Shown piece after piece: positions 27,750 through 35,871 of a stretch of 64,000 nt of DNA. The notes below the pieces were generated by a model that saw only the letters and a list, made by a program, of their open reading frames with translations, did no database searches and was not told the origin of the DNA. The stretch is taken from the NCBI GenBank assembly GCA_003278855.1, contig QCCU01000001.1:124001-188000 (forward strand), written 5' to 3'. Source of the DNA: Prochlorococcus sp. AG-347-M23 (GTDB lineage Bacteria; Cyanobacteriota; Cyanobacteriia; PCC-6307; Cyanobiaceae). A program made the position numbers and the translations under genes. Positions within the stretch are counted from its first letter, which is position 1; each line of letters begins with the position of its first letter.

Positions 27750-29114
27750 TTGGAATTTGAATTTGATTTAATTGTTGTTGGCGCTGGATCTGGAGGACTC
27801 GCGGCGGCTAAACGTGCGGCTAGTTATGGGGCAAAAGTCGCAATCATAGAAGCAAATCAAATAGGAGGAACTTGCGTGATAAGGGGATGTGTGCCTAAGA
27901 AATTGATGGTTTATGCAGCTAAAAGTAAAAAAAATATGGATTCTTCTGAAGGATATGGATTAAAAAATGAAGGTATTAATTTTGAATCAAATATTTTGTT
28001 GAAGAATGTTAGAGAGGAGGTTTCTAGATTAAGTAATTTACATAGAAATTCTTTAAAAAAGTTGAACATAACTATTTTTGAAGGCTTAGGAAGATTTGTT
28101 ACTCAAAATGAATTAGAAATTATTTGTTCAAACACAAAGAAAATTAAAAACAAAATAAGTTCAAAAAAAATTCTTATTTCAGTTGGAGGTAAACCAAAGA
28201 AATTAAATATTCCTGGGATAAATTTGGCATGGACTAGTGATGATATTTTTGAATTGGAAAAGTTTCCTAAATCAATATTAATAGTAGGAGGTGGATATAT
28301 TGCTTGTGAATTTGCTTCTATTTTCAGAAATTTAGGTACTGAAGTAACTCAATTAATTAGAGGTCAACATTTACTTAATGGTTTTGATGAGGATCTTTCT
28401 TCATGCCTAGAAGAATCACCTACTTTTACTGAAATCAATATAATCCCCAATACTCAATTAAACTCTATCAAAAAAGTAAATGGAAATCTGGAATCTAACC
28501 TAGACTCGGGAGATAAACTCCTAACTAATAATATTCTTATTGCTACAGGAAGAGAACCAAATCTTTTGCCTTTAAATTTAGATTTTTTAAATCTAAAGAT
28601 GGATGGCCAATATTTAGAAGTCGATGAACTTAATCAAACAAGCAACGCAAATATTTTTGCAGTTGGGGATATCATAAATAAGCCAAACTTGACACCAGTA
28701 GCAATAGAACAAGGGAGAGTTTTTTCGGATAATTTTTTTAATGACAAAAAAAGAAAAGTAAATTATAAATATATCCCTAAGGCCGTTTTTACTATTCCAG
28801 AAATTTCAACAGTTGGCTTAAGTGAGAAAAGAGCTAAAGAGATTTACTCTGAAAAAAATATAAAAATTTTCAAATGCAAATTCACCCCTATGTCTAATAC
28901 TTTTAAAAAGAATAAATCAAAATGTATGTTAAAGATTGTAGTTCATAAGCTAACTGACAAAGTCCTAGGATGTCATATGTTTGGAGAAACATCGTCTGAG
29001 ATTATTCAAATGGTATCAATTTCATTAAATGCAGGGATAACAAAAAAAGAATTTGATATTACTATGGCTTTGCACCCAACTATATCTGAAGAATTTGTGA
29101 CTATGTATGGATAA
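27750..29114 (+). CDS. gor: Glutathione reductase (NADPH)
   Basis: A flavoprotein disulfide reductase that regenerates glutathione. The FAD motif VVGAGSGGLAAAKRAA is at residue 8. The redox pair is in GGTCVIRGCVPKKL near 42-47. The second dinucleotide motif is VGGGYIACEFA near 180; AVGDIINKPNLTPVAI near 305 and the C-terminal HPTISEE with the catalytic His follow. The CVIRGC spacing (C-x4-C) is the form common in cyanobacteria and plants. A TTG start is used. It ends 2 bases before the convergent antiporter gene. Confidence 0.95.
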   Translation: MEFEFDLIVVGAGSGGLAAAKRAASYGAKVAIIEANQIGGTCVIRGCVPKKLMVYAAKSKKNMDSSEGYGLKNEGINFESNILLKNVREEVSRLSNLHRNSLKKLNITIFEGLGRFVTQNELEIICSNTKKIKNKISSKKILISVGGKPKKLNIPGINLAWTSDDIFELEKFPKSILIVGGGYIACEFASIFRNLGTEVTQLIRGQHLLNGFDEDLSSCLEESPTFTEINIIPNTQLNSIKKVNGNLESNLDSGDKLLTNNILIATGREPNLLPLNLDFLNLKMDGQYLEVDELNQTSNANIFAVGDIINKPNLTPVAIEQGRVFSDNFFNDKKRKVNYKYIPKAVFTIPEISTVGLSEKRAKEIYSEKNIKIFKCKFTPMSNTFKKNKSKCMLKIVVHKLTDKVLGCHMFGETSSEIIQMVSISLNAGITKKEFDITMALHPTISEEFVTMYG

Positions 29115-29116
29115 AA

Positions 29117-30196
29117 TTATGAATTAGAAAATTTTAATTTTTCTTGAACAATCAGAAATACTATAAGTAATGCAAAGTAAATAAATAAACCTATCCTTAA
29201 TTCAAAAAGGAAGTTAAATCCATTCAGGAAAAGTATCTTATCGAGAATGTAGAAAATATAAAGATTAAGCAAAATAAATCCTTCAATTCTTGTGATTTTT
29301 CCTTTGCTCCAGAAAATTGGTAAGCATGCAAAGGTAGTTAAAACCATAAAAGGTAAGTCAACTTTTATTAGACTCTGTTCAATTACTAAACCTTTAAATC
29401 CTGAAAAAATACTGCAACTTCCAAGGATTAAAAGTTGATTCAGTAAATTACTTCCTATTACATTCCCAATCGCAAGATCTGTTTTGCCTTTAAATGCAGC
29501 AATTATTGAGGTTACTAATTCTGGTAAAGATGTCCCAGTTGCGACGATAGTTAAACCAATAACAATTTCATTTACACCCAAAAGAGTAGCGAGCGTTTGA
29601 GAACCATTTACTAAAATATTTGAACCAAAGCTTAAAAGAAATATTCCCAATATTAACTTTAGTAAAATATTCATTTTCCCTTTATGGTTATCTTTTAATT
29701 CTTCTATCTCTGGTTCAGCATCTTTTGTCTCCTCTCCTTTCTCATTGATGGTATTGATTTCCCATATTGTATTTAAGATTAAACAAAATATTAGAAATAC
29801 CCCTGCTTGCAATGTTAATAAGCCTGTTGATGACATAGCCCAAACTGCACAAGAAATTGCCATCAAAAGAGGCACATCTCTTCTGACTATTCTGCTTTTT
29901 ACTTTAAGAGGTGTTATCAATGAGCTTATGCCCAAAACAACGAGAACATTAAAAATATTGCTTCCAATTACATTGCTTGCCGCAAGCGAATCACTGCCTT
30001 TTAAAATTGAACTCAAACTTACCAACAACTCAGGAGAGCTTGTTCCAAGAGAAACAACTGTCAAACCAATTACTATTTGAGGTATTCCTAAAATTAAAGA
30101 TAAAAATATGGCTCCTTGAATAAAGAACTCTCCTCCAGCAAAAAGTAGAACTACGCCTAAAACTATTTCTATTATTGGAAATAAAAAATCACTCAT
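29117..30196 (-). CDS. Ca2+/Na+ antiporter family membrane protein (YrbG/CaxA-like)
   Basis: A polytopic exchanger with two inverted alpha repeats. GTSSPELLVSLSSILKGSD with NVIGSNIFNVLVVLG forms the first, and GTSLPELVTSIIAAFKGKTD with GNVIGSNLLNQLLILG the second; the acidic residues bind the cation. About ten hydrophobic segments and an acidic central loop (near residues 150-175) are visible. Length 359 is normal. Ion specificity (Ca2+, Na+ or H+ coupling) cannot be read. Confidence 0.9.
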   Translation of the reverse strand: MSDFLFPIIEIVLGVVLLFAGGEFFIQGAIFLSLILGIPQIVIGLTVVSLGTSSPELLVSLSSILKGSDSLAASNVIGSNIFNVLVVLGISSLITPLKVKSRIVRRDVPLLMAISCAVWAMSSTGLLTLQAGVFLIFCLILNTIWEINTINEKGEETKDAEPEIEELKDNHKGKMNILLKLILGIFLLSFGSNILVNGSQTLATLLGVNEIVIGLTIVATGTSLPELVTSIIAAFKGKTDLAIGNVIGSNLLNQLLILGSCSIFSGFKGLVIEQSLIKVDLPFMVLTTFACLPIFWSKGKITRIEGFILLNLYIFYILDKILFLNGFNFLFELRIGLFIYFALLIVFLIVQEKLKFSNS

Positions 30197-30311
30197 ATTT
30201 AAGATTTAATTTAAATAATAAAAATTTTCATTTGTTAATAACTATCCTCGAATATCTATAATTTATTGTCAATTTTAATTTGCTGTTAAAATTGATTAAA
30301 TAGAAAAAATT

Positions 30312-31361
30312 TTGAAGACTTTTAATATAATAAAACCTGATGATTGGCATTTACATTTAAGAGAAGGTCTTGTATTAAAAAATATCATTCAGTTTACTTC
30401 TGAATATTTTGGAAGAGCCATTGTTATGCCAAATACTAAAACTCCCATAACATCAATCAATAGCGCTATTTCTTATAGGAAATCTATTGTTGAAACGCTA
30501 CCAGAAAGTTCTAAGTTTGAACCATTAATGACAATTTACCTTACAGATGACACTGATAAAGAGGAACTAATTAATGGTTTTAAAAATAATGTTTTTTTTG
30601 CAGCAAAATTATATCCTGCTAATGCCACAACAAATTCTAGTCATGGAGTTAGGAAAATAGAAAATCTTTATAAGATCTTTGAATTAATGCAAGATTCTGG
30701 AATGCCTCTTTTAATTCATGGGGAAGTAACTGATTCCGAAGTAGATGTATTCGATAGAGAAGAAGTTTTTATAGATAAAGAACTTACTCAAATAACCAAA
30801 AGATTTCCAAAATTAAAAATCGTTCTAGAACATATAACCACCTCATACGCAGTGGATTTTGTGCAAGAAAATAATATTGGGGCTACTATTACTCCGCATC
30901 ATTTGCATATAAATAGGAATGCAATGTTTTTTGGAGGCTTAAATAGCGATTTTTACTGCTTACCAGTTGCTAAGAGGGAAAATAATAGACTCGCTTTAAG
31001 GAGAGCGGCAACAAGTGGTAAAAAATGTTTTTTCTTGGGGACTGACTCTGCTCCACACCTTAGGAAGTGGAAGGCTTTTTGTGGATGTGCAGGCATTTTT
31101 AATTCCCCAGTAGCAATAGAAAGCTACTTAACAGTTTTCGAAGAGGAGGATGCTCTAGATAATTTTGAAAAGTTTGCAAGTTTGAATGGCCCTAATTTTT
31201 ATAATGTTCCACCAAATAAAGAAAAATTAAAATTAGTTTCTAGACCTAACAAAATTAAAGAATATATTGATGTTGTTGAAGAAAAAAATATTGTCGGACA
31301 AATAAAACCATTTCATGCAGGTGAAACTTTACAATGGCAAGTAGAAGGAATAGTAAATTAA
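30312..31361 (+). CDS. pyrC: Dihydroorotase, type II (PyrC)
   Basis: Cyclises carbamoyl-aspartate to dihydroorotate in pyrimidine synthesis. It is an amidohydrolase with the first zinc motif DDWHLHLREG near residue 11, the carboxylated Lys in FFAAKLYPANATTNS near 98, HGEVTD near 135, the HIT His near 173, and the catalytic Asp in GTDSAPH near 248. Length 349 is that of the E. coli-type enzyme. A TTG start is used, three codons before the conserved IIKPDDWH. It lies about 100 bases before the tRNA gene. Confidence 0.96.
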   Translation: MKTFNIIKPDDWHLHLREGLVLKNIIQFTSEYFGRAIVMPNTKTPITSINSAISYRKSIVETLPESSKFEPLMTIYLTDDTDKEELINGFKNNVFFAAKLYPANATTNSSHGVRKIENLYKIFELMQDSGMPLLIHGEVTDSEVDVFDREEVFIDKELTQITKRFPKLKIVLEHITTSYAVDFVQENNIGATITPHHLHINRNAMFFGGLNSDFYCLPVAKRENNRLALRRAATSGKKCFFLGTDSAPHLRKWKAFCGCAGIFNSPVAIESYLTVFEEEDALDNFEKFASLNGPNFYNVPPNKEKLKLVSRPNKIKEYIDVVEEKNIVGQIKPFHAGETLQWQVEGIVN

Positions 31362-31463
31362 AAAAATTAGATTTAATCTGACGATTAAAAGTGTAAATAT
31401 TCCAATTTTTCTTGGTTTAATGGGTTACTTTCAGCTACAGTTAGAAAAGCGCAAATTCCTCTT

Positions 31464-31549
31464 GGGAGTGTGGCGGAATTGGTAGACGCGCCGGACTTAA
31501 AATCCGTCGAGCGATTTAGCTCGTGGGGGTTCAAGTCCCCCCACTCCCA
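31464..31549 (+). tRNA. tRNA-Leu (UAA)
   Basis: A complete class II tRNA of 86 bases without encoded CCA. The acceptor stem GGGAGTG pairs with CACTCCC, with discriminator A at 31549. D-arm (TGGTAGACGCG), anticodon loop CTTAAAA with anticodon TAA, a variable arm (TCGAGCGATTTAGCTCG), and T-arm GGGGGTTCAAGTCCCCC are all visible. It has no group I intron, unlike the same gene in many other cyanobacteria. Confidence 0.97.
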
Positions 31550-31621
31550 TTATTATTTATTTTAGTTCTGACGATAACTTCCAATAGTTGTTATGTTTTA
31601 ACTAAGCAACCATAAATTAAA

Positions 31622-31855
31622 ATGGAAAGTTTTTTCAATAATTCATTCGCTACTTTAATTGCTTATATCGGAATTATTTCTACCTATTTATTGGTTATCC
31701 CATTGTTACTATTTTACTGGATGAATAATAGATGGAATATTATGGGCAAATTTGAAAGATTAGGAATTTATGGCCTTGTATTTCTTTTTTTTCCAGGATT
31801 AATTTTATTTTCTCCATTTTTAAATCTCAGACTAAAAGGAAGTGGAAAAGGGTAA
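31622..31855 (+). CDS. ndhL: NAD(P)H-quinone oxidoreductase subunit L (NdhL)
   Basis: A 77-residue membrane subunit of the cyanobacterial NDH-1 complex, which drives respiration, cyclic electron flow and CO2 uptake. Two hydrophobic segments (about 10-32 and 48-68) flank a [17 protein letters not shown] loop that is well conserved in NdhL. The order ndhL - DUF3007 - trpA is widely kept in cyanobacteria and supports the call. Its start follows the tRNA by 72 bases. Confidence 0.92.
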   Translation: MESFFNNSFATLIAYIGIISTYLLVIPLLLFYWMNNRWNIMGKFERLGIYGLVFLFFPGLILFSPFLNLRLKGSGKG

Positions 31856-31859
31856 ATAA

Positions 31860-32180
31860 TTGACTAAAGGTAAAGTTGTACAAATAGGTTTTTTTCTTTC
31901 ATTAATAGGATTAATTAGTTATAAATTTGCACCACAATTTGGTATTGACAATTTTACGGCCACTACTCTTTCAAGTTGTATCTTGATTTTGATTGTTATT
32001 ACTTGGGTAACATCTTATGTTTATAGAGTTGTAAATGGGAAAATGACTTTTATGGAACAAAGGAAGCGTTATAGAAAAGAGTATGAAAAAATTGTAAATG
32101 ATAAACTAGAAATCAAATTCAACTCATTGTCAAAGGAAGAGCAGCAAAAACTAATGGAAGATTTAGAAAAAAATCCATAA
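31860..32180 (+). CDS. DUF3007 family membrane protein
   Basis: 106 residues from a TTG start, 4 bases after ndhL. Two hydrophobic segments (about 8-22 and 38-58) are followed by a charged C-terminal helix. This matches the cyanobacterial and plastid DUF3007 family. The tight link to ndhL hints at a role with the NDH-1 complex, but that is inference from gene order; no functional residues are apparent. Confidence 0.8.
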   Translation: MTKGKVVQIGFFLSLIGLISYKFAPQFGIDNFTATTLSSCILILIVITWVTSYVYRVVNGKMTFMEQRKRYRKEYEKIVNDKLEIKFNSLSKEEQQKLMEDLEKNP

Positions 32181-32207
32181 ATTTTTATAGAAAAATATCC
32201 AAAAATC

Positions 32208-33050
32208 ATGAAAGATAACAAAATGCAAATTACTAAAAATGAATCTTTATCTAAAGTAGAAGCAATGTTTTGTGAGTTAAAAAATAATAAAAAATTTGCT
32301 TTAATGCCTTTCATAATGGCTGGAGATCCAAATATTGAAATAACCTCTGAGATCTTATTAAAGTTACAAGAAAATGGAGCTGATCTTATTGAATTAGGTA
32401 TCCCTTACAGTGACCCACTTGCAGACGGACCTGTTATTCAAGTAGCGGCCTCTCGCGCCTTGAAGTCAGGTACTAGCCTAAGAAAAGTAATTAAACTTTT
32501 AGAGTCTTTAAAAGGTAAACTAAATATTCCCATCATCCTTTTTTCTTACTTAAATCCATTACTAAGTTTTGGCTTTGAAAAGTTTTGTGAGATGGCATTT
32601 AATGCTGGCGTTTCTGGTTTAATAGTTCCTGATCTCCCTTTAGAGGAAGCTTATAAGTTTTCTAAAATAGTCAGCAACCATTCTATGGACTTAATTTTAT
32701 TAGTAGCTCCAACTACTCCTTTTGAAAGAATGAAACAAATATCAAATCATACAAAAGGCTTTACCTATTTAGTAAGTGTCACAGGTGTCACTGGTGAGAG
32801 AAACAAAATGGAAAATAGAGTAGAAAATCTTATTGCTAAATTAAAAAAATTAAATAGTAATCCAATTGCGGTTGGTTTTGGAATATCCACTCCAGAACAT
32901 GTTAATAAAGTTCGTGAGTGGGGAGCAGATGGAGTAATTATTGGGAGTGCATTTGTAAAACGAATTTCTAGTTCAACTGAAAAAGATGTTGTTGATCATG
33001 TTGGTGAATTTTGTAAAGAAATGCGTTTAGCTGCTGATCAAAAAAAATAA
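32208..33050 (+). CDS. trpA: Tryptophan synthase alpha subunit (TrpA)
   Basis: Cleaves indole-3-glycerol phosphate to indole for the beta subunit. It is a TIM barrel with the catalytic Glu in DLIELGIPYSDPLADGPVI near residue 63, Asp in LIVPDLPLEEA near 145, and the phosphate site GVTGERN and VGFGISTPEH near 200-228. Length 280 is slightly longer than usual; the in-frame ATG five codons in may be the real start. It is in the ndhL-DUF3007-trpA group. Confidence 0.96.
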   Translation: MKDNKMQITKNESLSKVEAMFCELKNNKKFALMPFIMAGDPNIEITSEILLKLQENGADLIELGIPYSDPLADGPVIQVAASRALKSGTSLRKVIKLLESLKGKLNIPIILFSYLNPLLSFGFEKFCEMAFNAGVSGLIVPDLPLEEAYKFSKIVSNHSMDLILLVAPTTPFERMKQISNHTKGFTYLVSVTGVTGERNKMENRVENLIAKLKKLNSNPIAVGFGISTPEHVNKVREWGADGVIIGSAFVKRISSSTEKDVVDHVGEFCKEMRLAADQKK

Positions 33051-33129
33051 ATACAAAAATAAACTATTAATAAAAAGAATTAATTATAGAAAATTAATTA
33101 AAAATGATATGAACAATTTATTTTTGTTT

Positions 33130-33486
33130 TTAAGATTCTTGTGTAGGTAATAATCTGATTTGTTTTCTTCCGAGCTTAATTTCGAATTCATCACCTGCTT
33201 TTAAATCAAGAAGTGCTGTATATGCTTTCCCAATCAGAAGATTCCCATTGCCTTGAACTGTGGCTATATAACTAAGTTTTCTTCCACCTTTCCCAATTCC
33301 CGCAACTCCAGAATCACCAAGATTAACCCCTTTTGCCTCTAAAAGTGCTTCATAAAATGCAGTAAAGTTTAAGCGTTCACCTCCGTTTTTCTTGGTGGAT
33401 ACATACCCACAGGAGCGAACTAGGTCAGATTTGCTAACATCACCAAGTTCTTTAACTTTTGCAAGGAGATCGCTACCAGTTAGCAT
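33130..33486 (-). CDS. AbrB-like transcriptional regulator, cyanobacterial type
   Basis: 118 residues. In the cyanobacterial AbrB proteins the DNA-binding swapped-hairpin domain is C-terminal. Here the C-terminal GDEFEIKLGRKQIRLLP strand pair fits it, and the N-terminal half (DLLAKVKELGDVSKSDLVRSCGY) is the family-specific part. Homologues regulate carbon/nitrogen balance and CO2-uptake genes. Length and layout are normal. It converges on trpA and has its own promoter side toward 33.5 kb. Confidence 0.88.
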   Translation of the reverse strand: MLTGSDLLAKVKELGDVSKSDLVRSCGYVSTKKNGGERLNFTAFYEALLEAKGVNLGDSGVAGIGKGGRKLSYIATVQGNGNLLIGKAYTALLDLKAGDEFEIKLGRKQIRLLPTQES

Positions 33487-33583
33487 AATTAATTAAAAGA
33501 AAGTTGTATTAAATAACATAGCAATTTGCGTGTAATATATGCAATTATTGAGTATATATTTATTCTATTATTTATATTTAAAA

Positions 33584-33853
33584 ATGGAAAAGTTTGTTGT
33601 TTTTGGAAGGTACTGTGAAGATGCAATTTCTAAAAGGGAACCATTTCGTGAACAACATCTTAATAGACTTAAAAACTTAAAGGATCGCGATATTCTTGTT
33701 ACATTAGGGCCATCAAAATGTACTAAATATTTGTTTGGGATTTTCAATGCTAATGATGAAAACGAGTTGAAATATCTCATTGAGGAGGATATATATTGGG
33801 AAAAAGGTATATGGATTAATTATGATATTTATCCCTGGATTCAGGCATTTTAA
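33584..33853 (+). CDS. YciI-like protein
   Basis: A small ferredoxin-like dimeric alpha/beta protein of the YciI/YCII family. It begins MEKFVVFGRYCEDAIS and has the conserved REQHLNRLKNL helix with His and a downstream GPSK loop. Its biochemical role is not known for most members. The open frame extends 15 codons upstream to 33539, but that part is hydrophobic low-complexity from AT-rich DNA, so I start at ATG 33584 (89 residues). Confidence 0.8.
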   Translation: MEKFVVFGRYCEDAISKREPFREQHLNRLKNLKDRDILVTLGPSKCTKYLFGIFNANDENELKYLIEEDIYWEKGIWINYDIYPWIQAF

Positions 33854-34049
33854 ATATGATTTACGTAAAAAATTTAGTAATTATTAACTATTAATTGAAA
33901 AAGAATTAATTTAAATGAAAATACATAATTTTTTTGCTTTAATAATTTATTTATTTATCATATTTGGATGTTAAACGATATTTATTTAATGGCTAGTTTT
34001 AAAGAGGTTATATTATTTTTATATAAAAATATAATATTTTAAATAATAT
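33854..34049. other. AT-rich spacer with a possible micro-ORF and a weak hairpin
   Basis: Very AT-rich. An ATG at 33915 opens a 19-codon frame (to 33974) whose product is a basic start, a hydrophobic stretch and a final FGC. A pure A/T inverted repeat centred near 34019 might end the minus-strand HTH gene. No RNA gene is visible. Confidence 0.3.
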
Positions 34050-34370
34050 TTATTCACTAGTATCTTGATTTATTTGATTTACTAACGAGTCGATATCTAA
34101 TTGATTATATGGTGGTGCTTGTTTTGTTTCTGGATAATCATTTTTGATATTGTTTAACCAATTTTGTTCAATCTTTATAAGATTTTTTGCAATGTTGAAC
34201 ATACCGCCTTTTTTATGTAATTCTTTAATTTTGAGAATAATCTCAGAGGTTCTGCTTGATTTAATTTTTAATTCATTTGCTAAATCTTTTTGGTTAAATC
34301 CATGAGATTTCAACCAATCCTTAATGAATGACATGAGCTCTTTTTCTTCCTGTTGAGATAATTTACTCAT
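34050..34370 (-). CDS. Small helix-turn-helix (XRE-like) protein
   Basis: 106 residues. The centre (NQKDLANELKIKSSRTSEIILKI, about residues 26-48) reads as an XRE-type helix-turn-helix, followed by KELHKKGGM and a charged, probably flexible tail. It could bind DNA as a regulator. It is directly after the YkvA gene (no gap) and downstream of a sigma factor on the same strand, so all three are probably one transcript. The target is unknown. Confidence 0.7.
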   Translation of the reverse strand: MSKLSQQEEKELMSFIKDWLKSHGFNQKDLANELKIKSSRTSEIILKIKELHKKGGMFNIAKNLIKIEQNWLNNIKNDYPETKQAPPYNQLDIDSLVNQINQDTSE

Positions 34371-34739
34371 TTAATAAAAAGGAAATAACTTATTAAGCTT
34401 GGTCTCTGCTCTTGCTCTTATTGAAGGAGTCATATATTTGCTCCATATACTAAGTACTGCTGTGAGGGCGACAAAATCATCACTAAAACCAACGATTGGC
34501 ATAAAGTCAGGGAAGAGGTCAAATGGCATGATTAAATAAGCTAGGGCAGCCATCAAGGAAACTCTTACTTGTGCTGGAGTAAAGGGATCTAAAGCCATCT
34601 CCAAAACTTCTAAAGCTGGCTTAGCAATTGTTCTTCCTGCTTTAATAAGAATCTTGATAATAATATTCTCATCAAATGTTGAACTCTCTAAAACTTCAGC
34701 ATCATAAATTTTTTCTTTGTTTTTATAATTCTCTGTCAT
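34371..34739 (-). CDS. YkvA/DUF1232 family membrane protein
   Basis: 122 residues. The DUF1232 core is visible: ALDPFTPAQVRVSLMAALAYLIMPFDLFPDFMPIVGFSDDFVALT, with the helical hydrophobic part at about 58-75 and the conserved D-x-x-P-D-x-x-P pattern. Members are small membrane-associated proteins of unknown activity. It lies 35 bases after the sigma-factor gene and is contiguous with the HTH gene. Confidence 0.85.
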   Translation of the reverse strand: MTENYKNKEKIYDAEVLESSTFDENIIIKILIKAGRTIAKPALEVLEMALDPFTPAQVRVSLMAALAYLIMPFDLFPDFMPIVGFSDDFVALTAVLSIWSKYMTPSIRARAETKLNKLFPFY

Positions 34740-34774
34740 CCTTATTTATTGCATTAAGATTTCAAATGGGATTT

Positions 34775-35698
34775 TTAGCTAATACTATCAACTAATCCAT
34801 TCTGTATTCCTGCTTTTCTAAGTTTTCTTAAAGCACGTTGAACAACTTGTCTGCAATATTCCCTGCTACAACTCATATGTCTTGCAACTTCAGCTAAAGT
34901 TCTCCATTCATTTGAGCCGTCTAACCCAAACCTTAAGCTTACTATCTTTCTTTCTTTCTCAGTTAAATTTGCTTTATCTAATAACTTCCACGCCGAGGCT
35001 GTCCTTTCAGCTAATTCGGCTAATTCCATTGGCGGAGTTTGATCACTTGGAAGAATATCAACTAACTCGGAAGGATCTGATTTTGATTTTACAGTACCTT
35101 GGAGACTAACAGTGATGCTTCTCAATTCACAAGATAGGAGTTCGTCAATTTCCTCTTTGGTTATTTTCATTTCTTCTGCGAGCTCATAACTACTGGGTGG
35201 AATACCCTTAAGTTGCATAAGCTTTGATTTTGCTGATCTTAGTTTTGTGAGTTTTTCATTAATGTTAACAGGGATTCTTATTGTTCTACTTTGAGTTGAT
35301 AATGCTCTATTTAAACCTTGTCTAATCCACCAATAAGCATATGTAGAAAATCTATGACCTCTAGATGGATCATATTTTTCTACTGCCCTTGTAAGACCTA
35401 ATGTCCCCTCCTGAATTAAGTCAAGTAATTCTAATCCTTTCCCTTGGTATCTCTTAGCAAGGTTAACAACTAGTCTTAGGTTAGCTGTTATCATCTCGTT
35501 TTTAGCTTTTTCACCAATTTTGATCTTTTTTCTTTCAGCTTCGGAATATTCACAAGCAGGACCTTTCCCTCCTGCCTCTTGACATCTATTAACAAGCATA
35601 ACCATTTCTTGGACTTTTCTGCCCATTGTGAGTTCTCTTTCAGGAGTCAAAAGTTGATGACGACCTATTTCACCAAGAAAATCGCTTAATGAACTCAC
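34775..35698 (-). CDS. Group 2 RNA polymerase sigma factor (RpoD-like)
   Basis: A 307-residue sigma-70 without the long N-terminal region 1.1. Region 1.2 is RHQLLTPERELTMGRKVQEM, region 2 contains YQGKGLELLDLIQEGTLGLTRAVEKYDPSRG and the -10 binding FSTYAYWWIRQGLNRAL, region 3 follows, and region 4 ends with the HTH SCSREYCRQVVQRALRKLRK. This is the cyanobacterial group 2 (SigB-D-like) type, often used under light or nutrient stress. It starts at GTG with a GAGG ribosome site 7-10 bases upstream and a dyad further up. Confidence 0.92.
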   Translation of the reverse strand: MSSLSDFLGEIGRHQLLTPERELTMGRKVQEMVMLVNRCQEAGGKGPACEYSEAERKKIKIGEKAKNEMITANLRLVVNLAKRYQGKGLELLDLIQEGTLGLTRAVEKYDPSRGHRFSTYAYWWIRQGLNRALSTQSRTIRIPVNINEKLTKLRSAKSKLMQLKGIPPSSYELAEEMKITKEEIDELLSCELRSITVSLQGTVKSKSDPSELVDILPSDQTPPMELAELAERTASAWKLLDKANLTEKERKIVSLRFGLDGSNEWRTLAEVARHMSCSREYCRQVVQRALRKLRKAGIQNGLVDSIS

Positions 35699-35710
35699 GA
35701 TTTACCTCAT

Positions 35711-35727
35711 AGTTGATATATTCAACT
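35711..35727. promoter_or_regulatory. Palindrome upstream of the sigma-factor gene
   Basis: AGTTGA-TATAT-TCAACT is a perfect 6-bp inverted repeat with 5 central bases, beginning 12 bases before the GTG start. It could be an operator, or an RNA hairpin beside the ribosome site. Confidence 0.45.
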
Positions 35728-35757
35728 TATAGTTAATTCAGTAATAAGCCACACATG

Positions 35758-35794
35758 TAATAATTAATTAATAATTAATTAATAATTATTAATT
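35758..35794. repeat. TAATTAAT simple-sequence tract
   Basis: A run of repeated TAATTAATTAA units, all A and T, in the 173-base gap between hisIE and the sigma gene. A second A/T-only stretch lies at about 35826-35870. Possibly promoter-related bending DNA; no other meaning is seen. Confidence 0.6.
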
Positions 35795-35871
35795 TGTTTT
35801 TTAACATTTTTTTCAAATTTTTAGTTTAAAAAATTATAAATTATTAACTATAAATTATAAATTTTAATTAT

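Noticed and set aside
33539..33583. N-terminal 15-codon extension of the YciI-like gene
   Set aside because: The extension is hydrophobic and unlike the family start; the ATG at 33584 begins the conserved MEKFVVFG.
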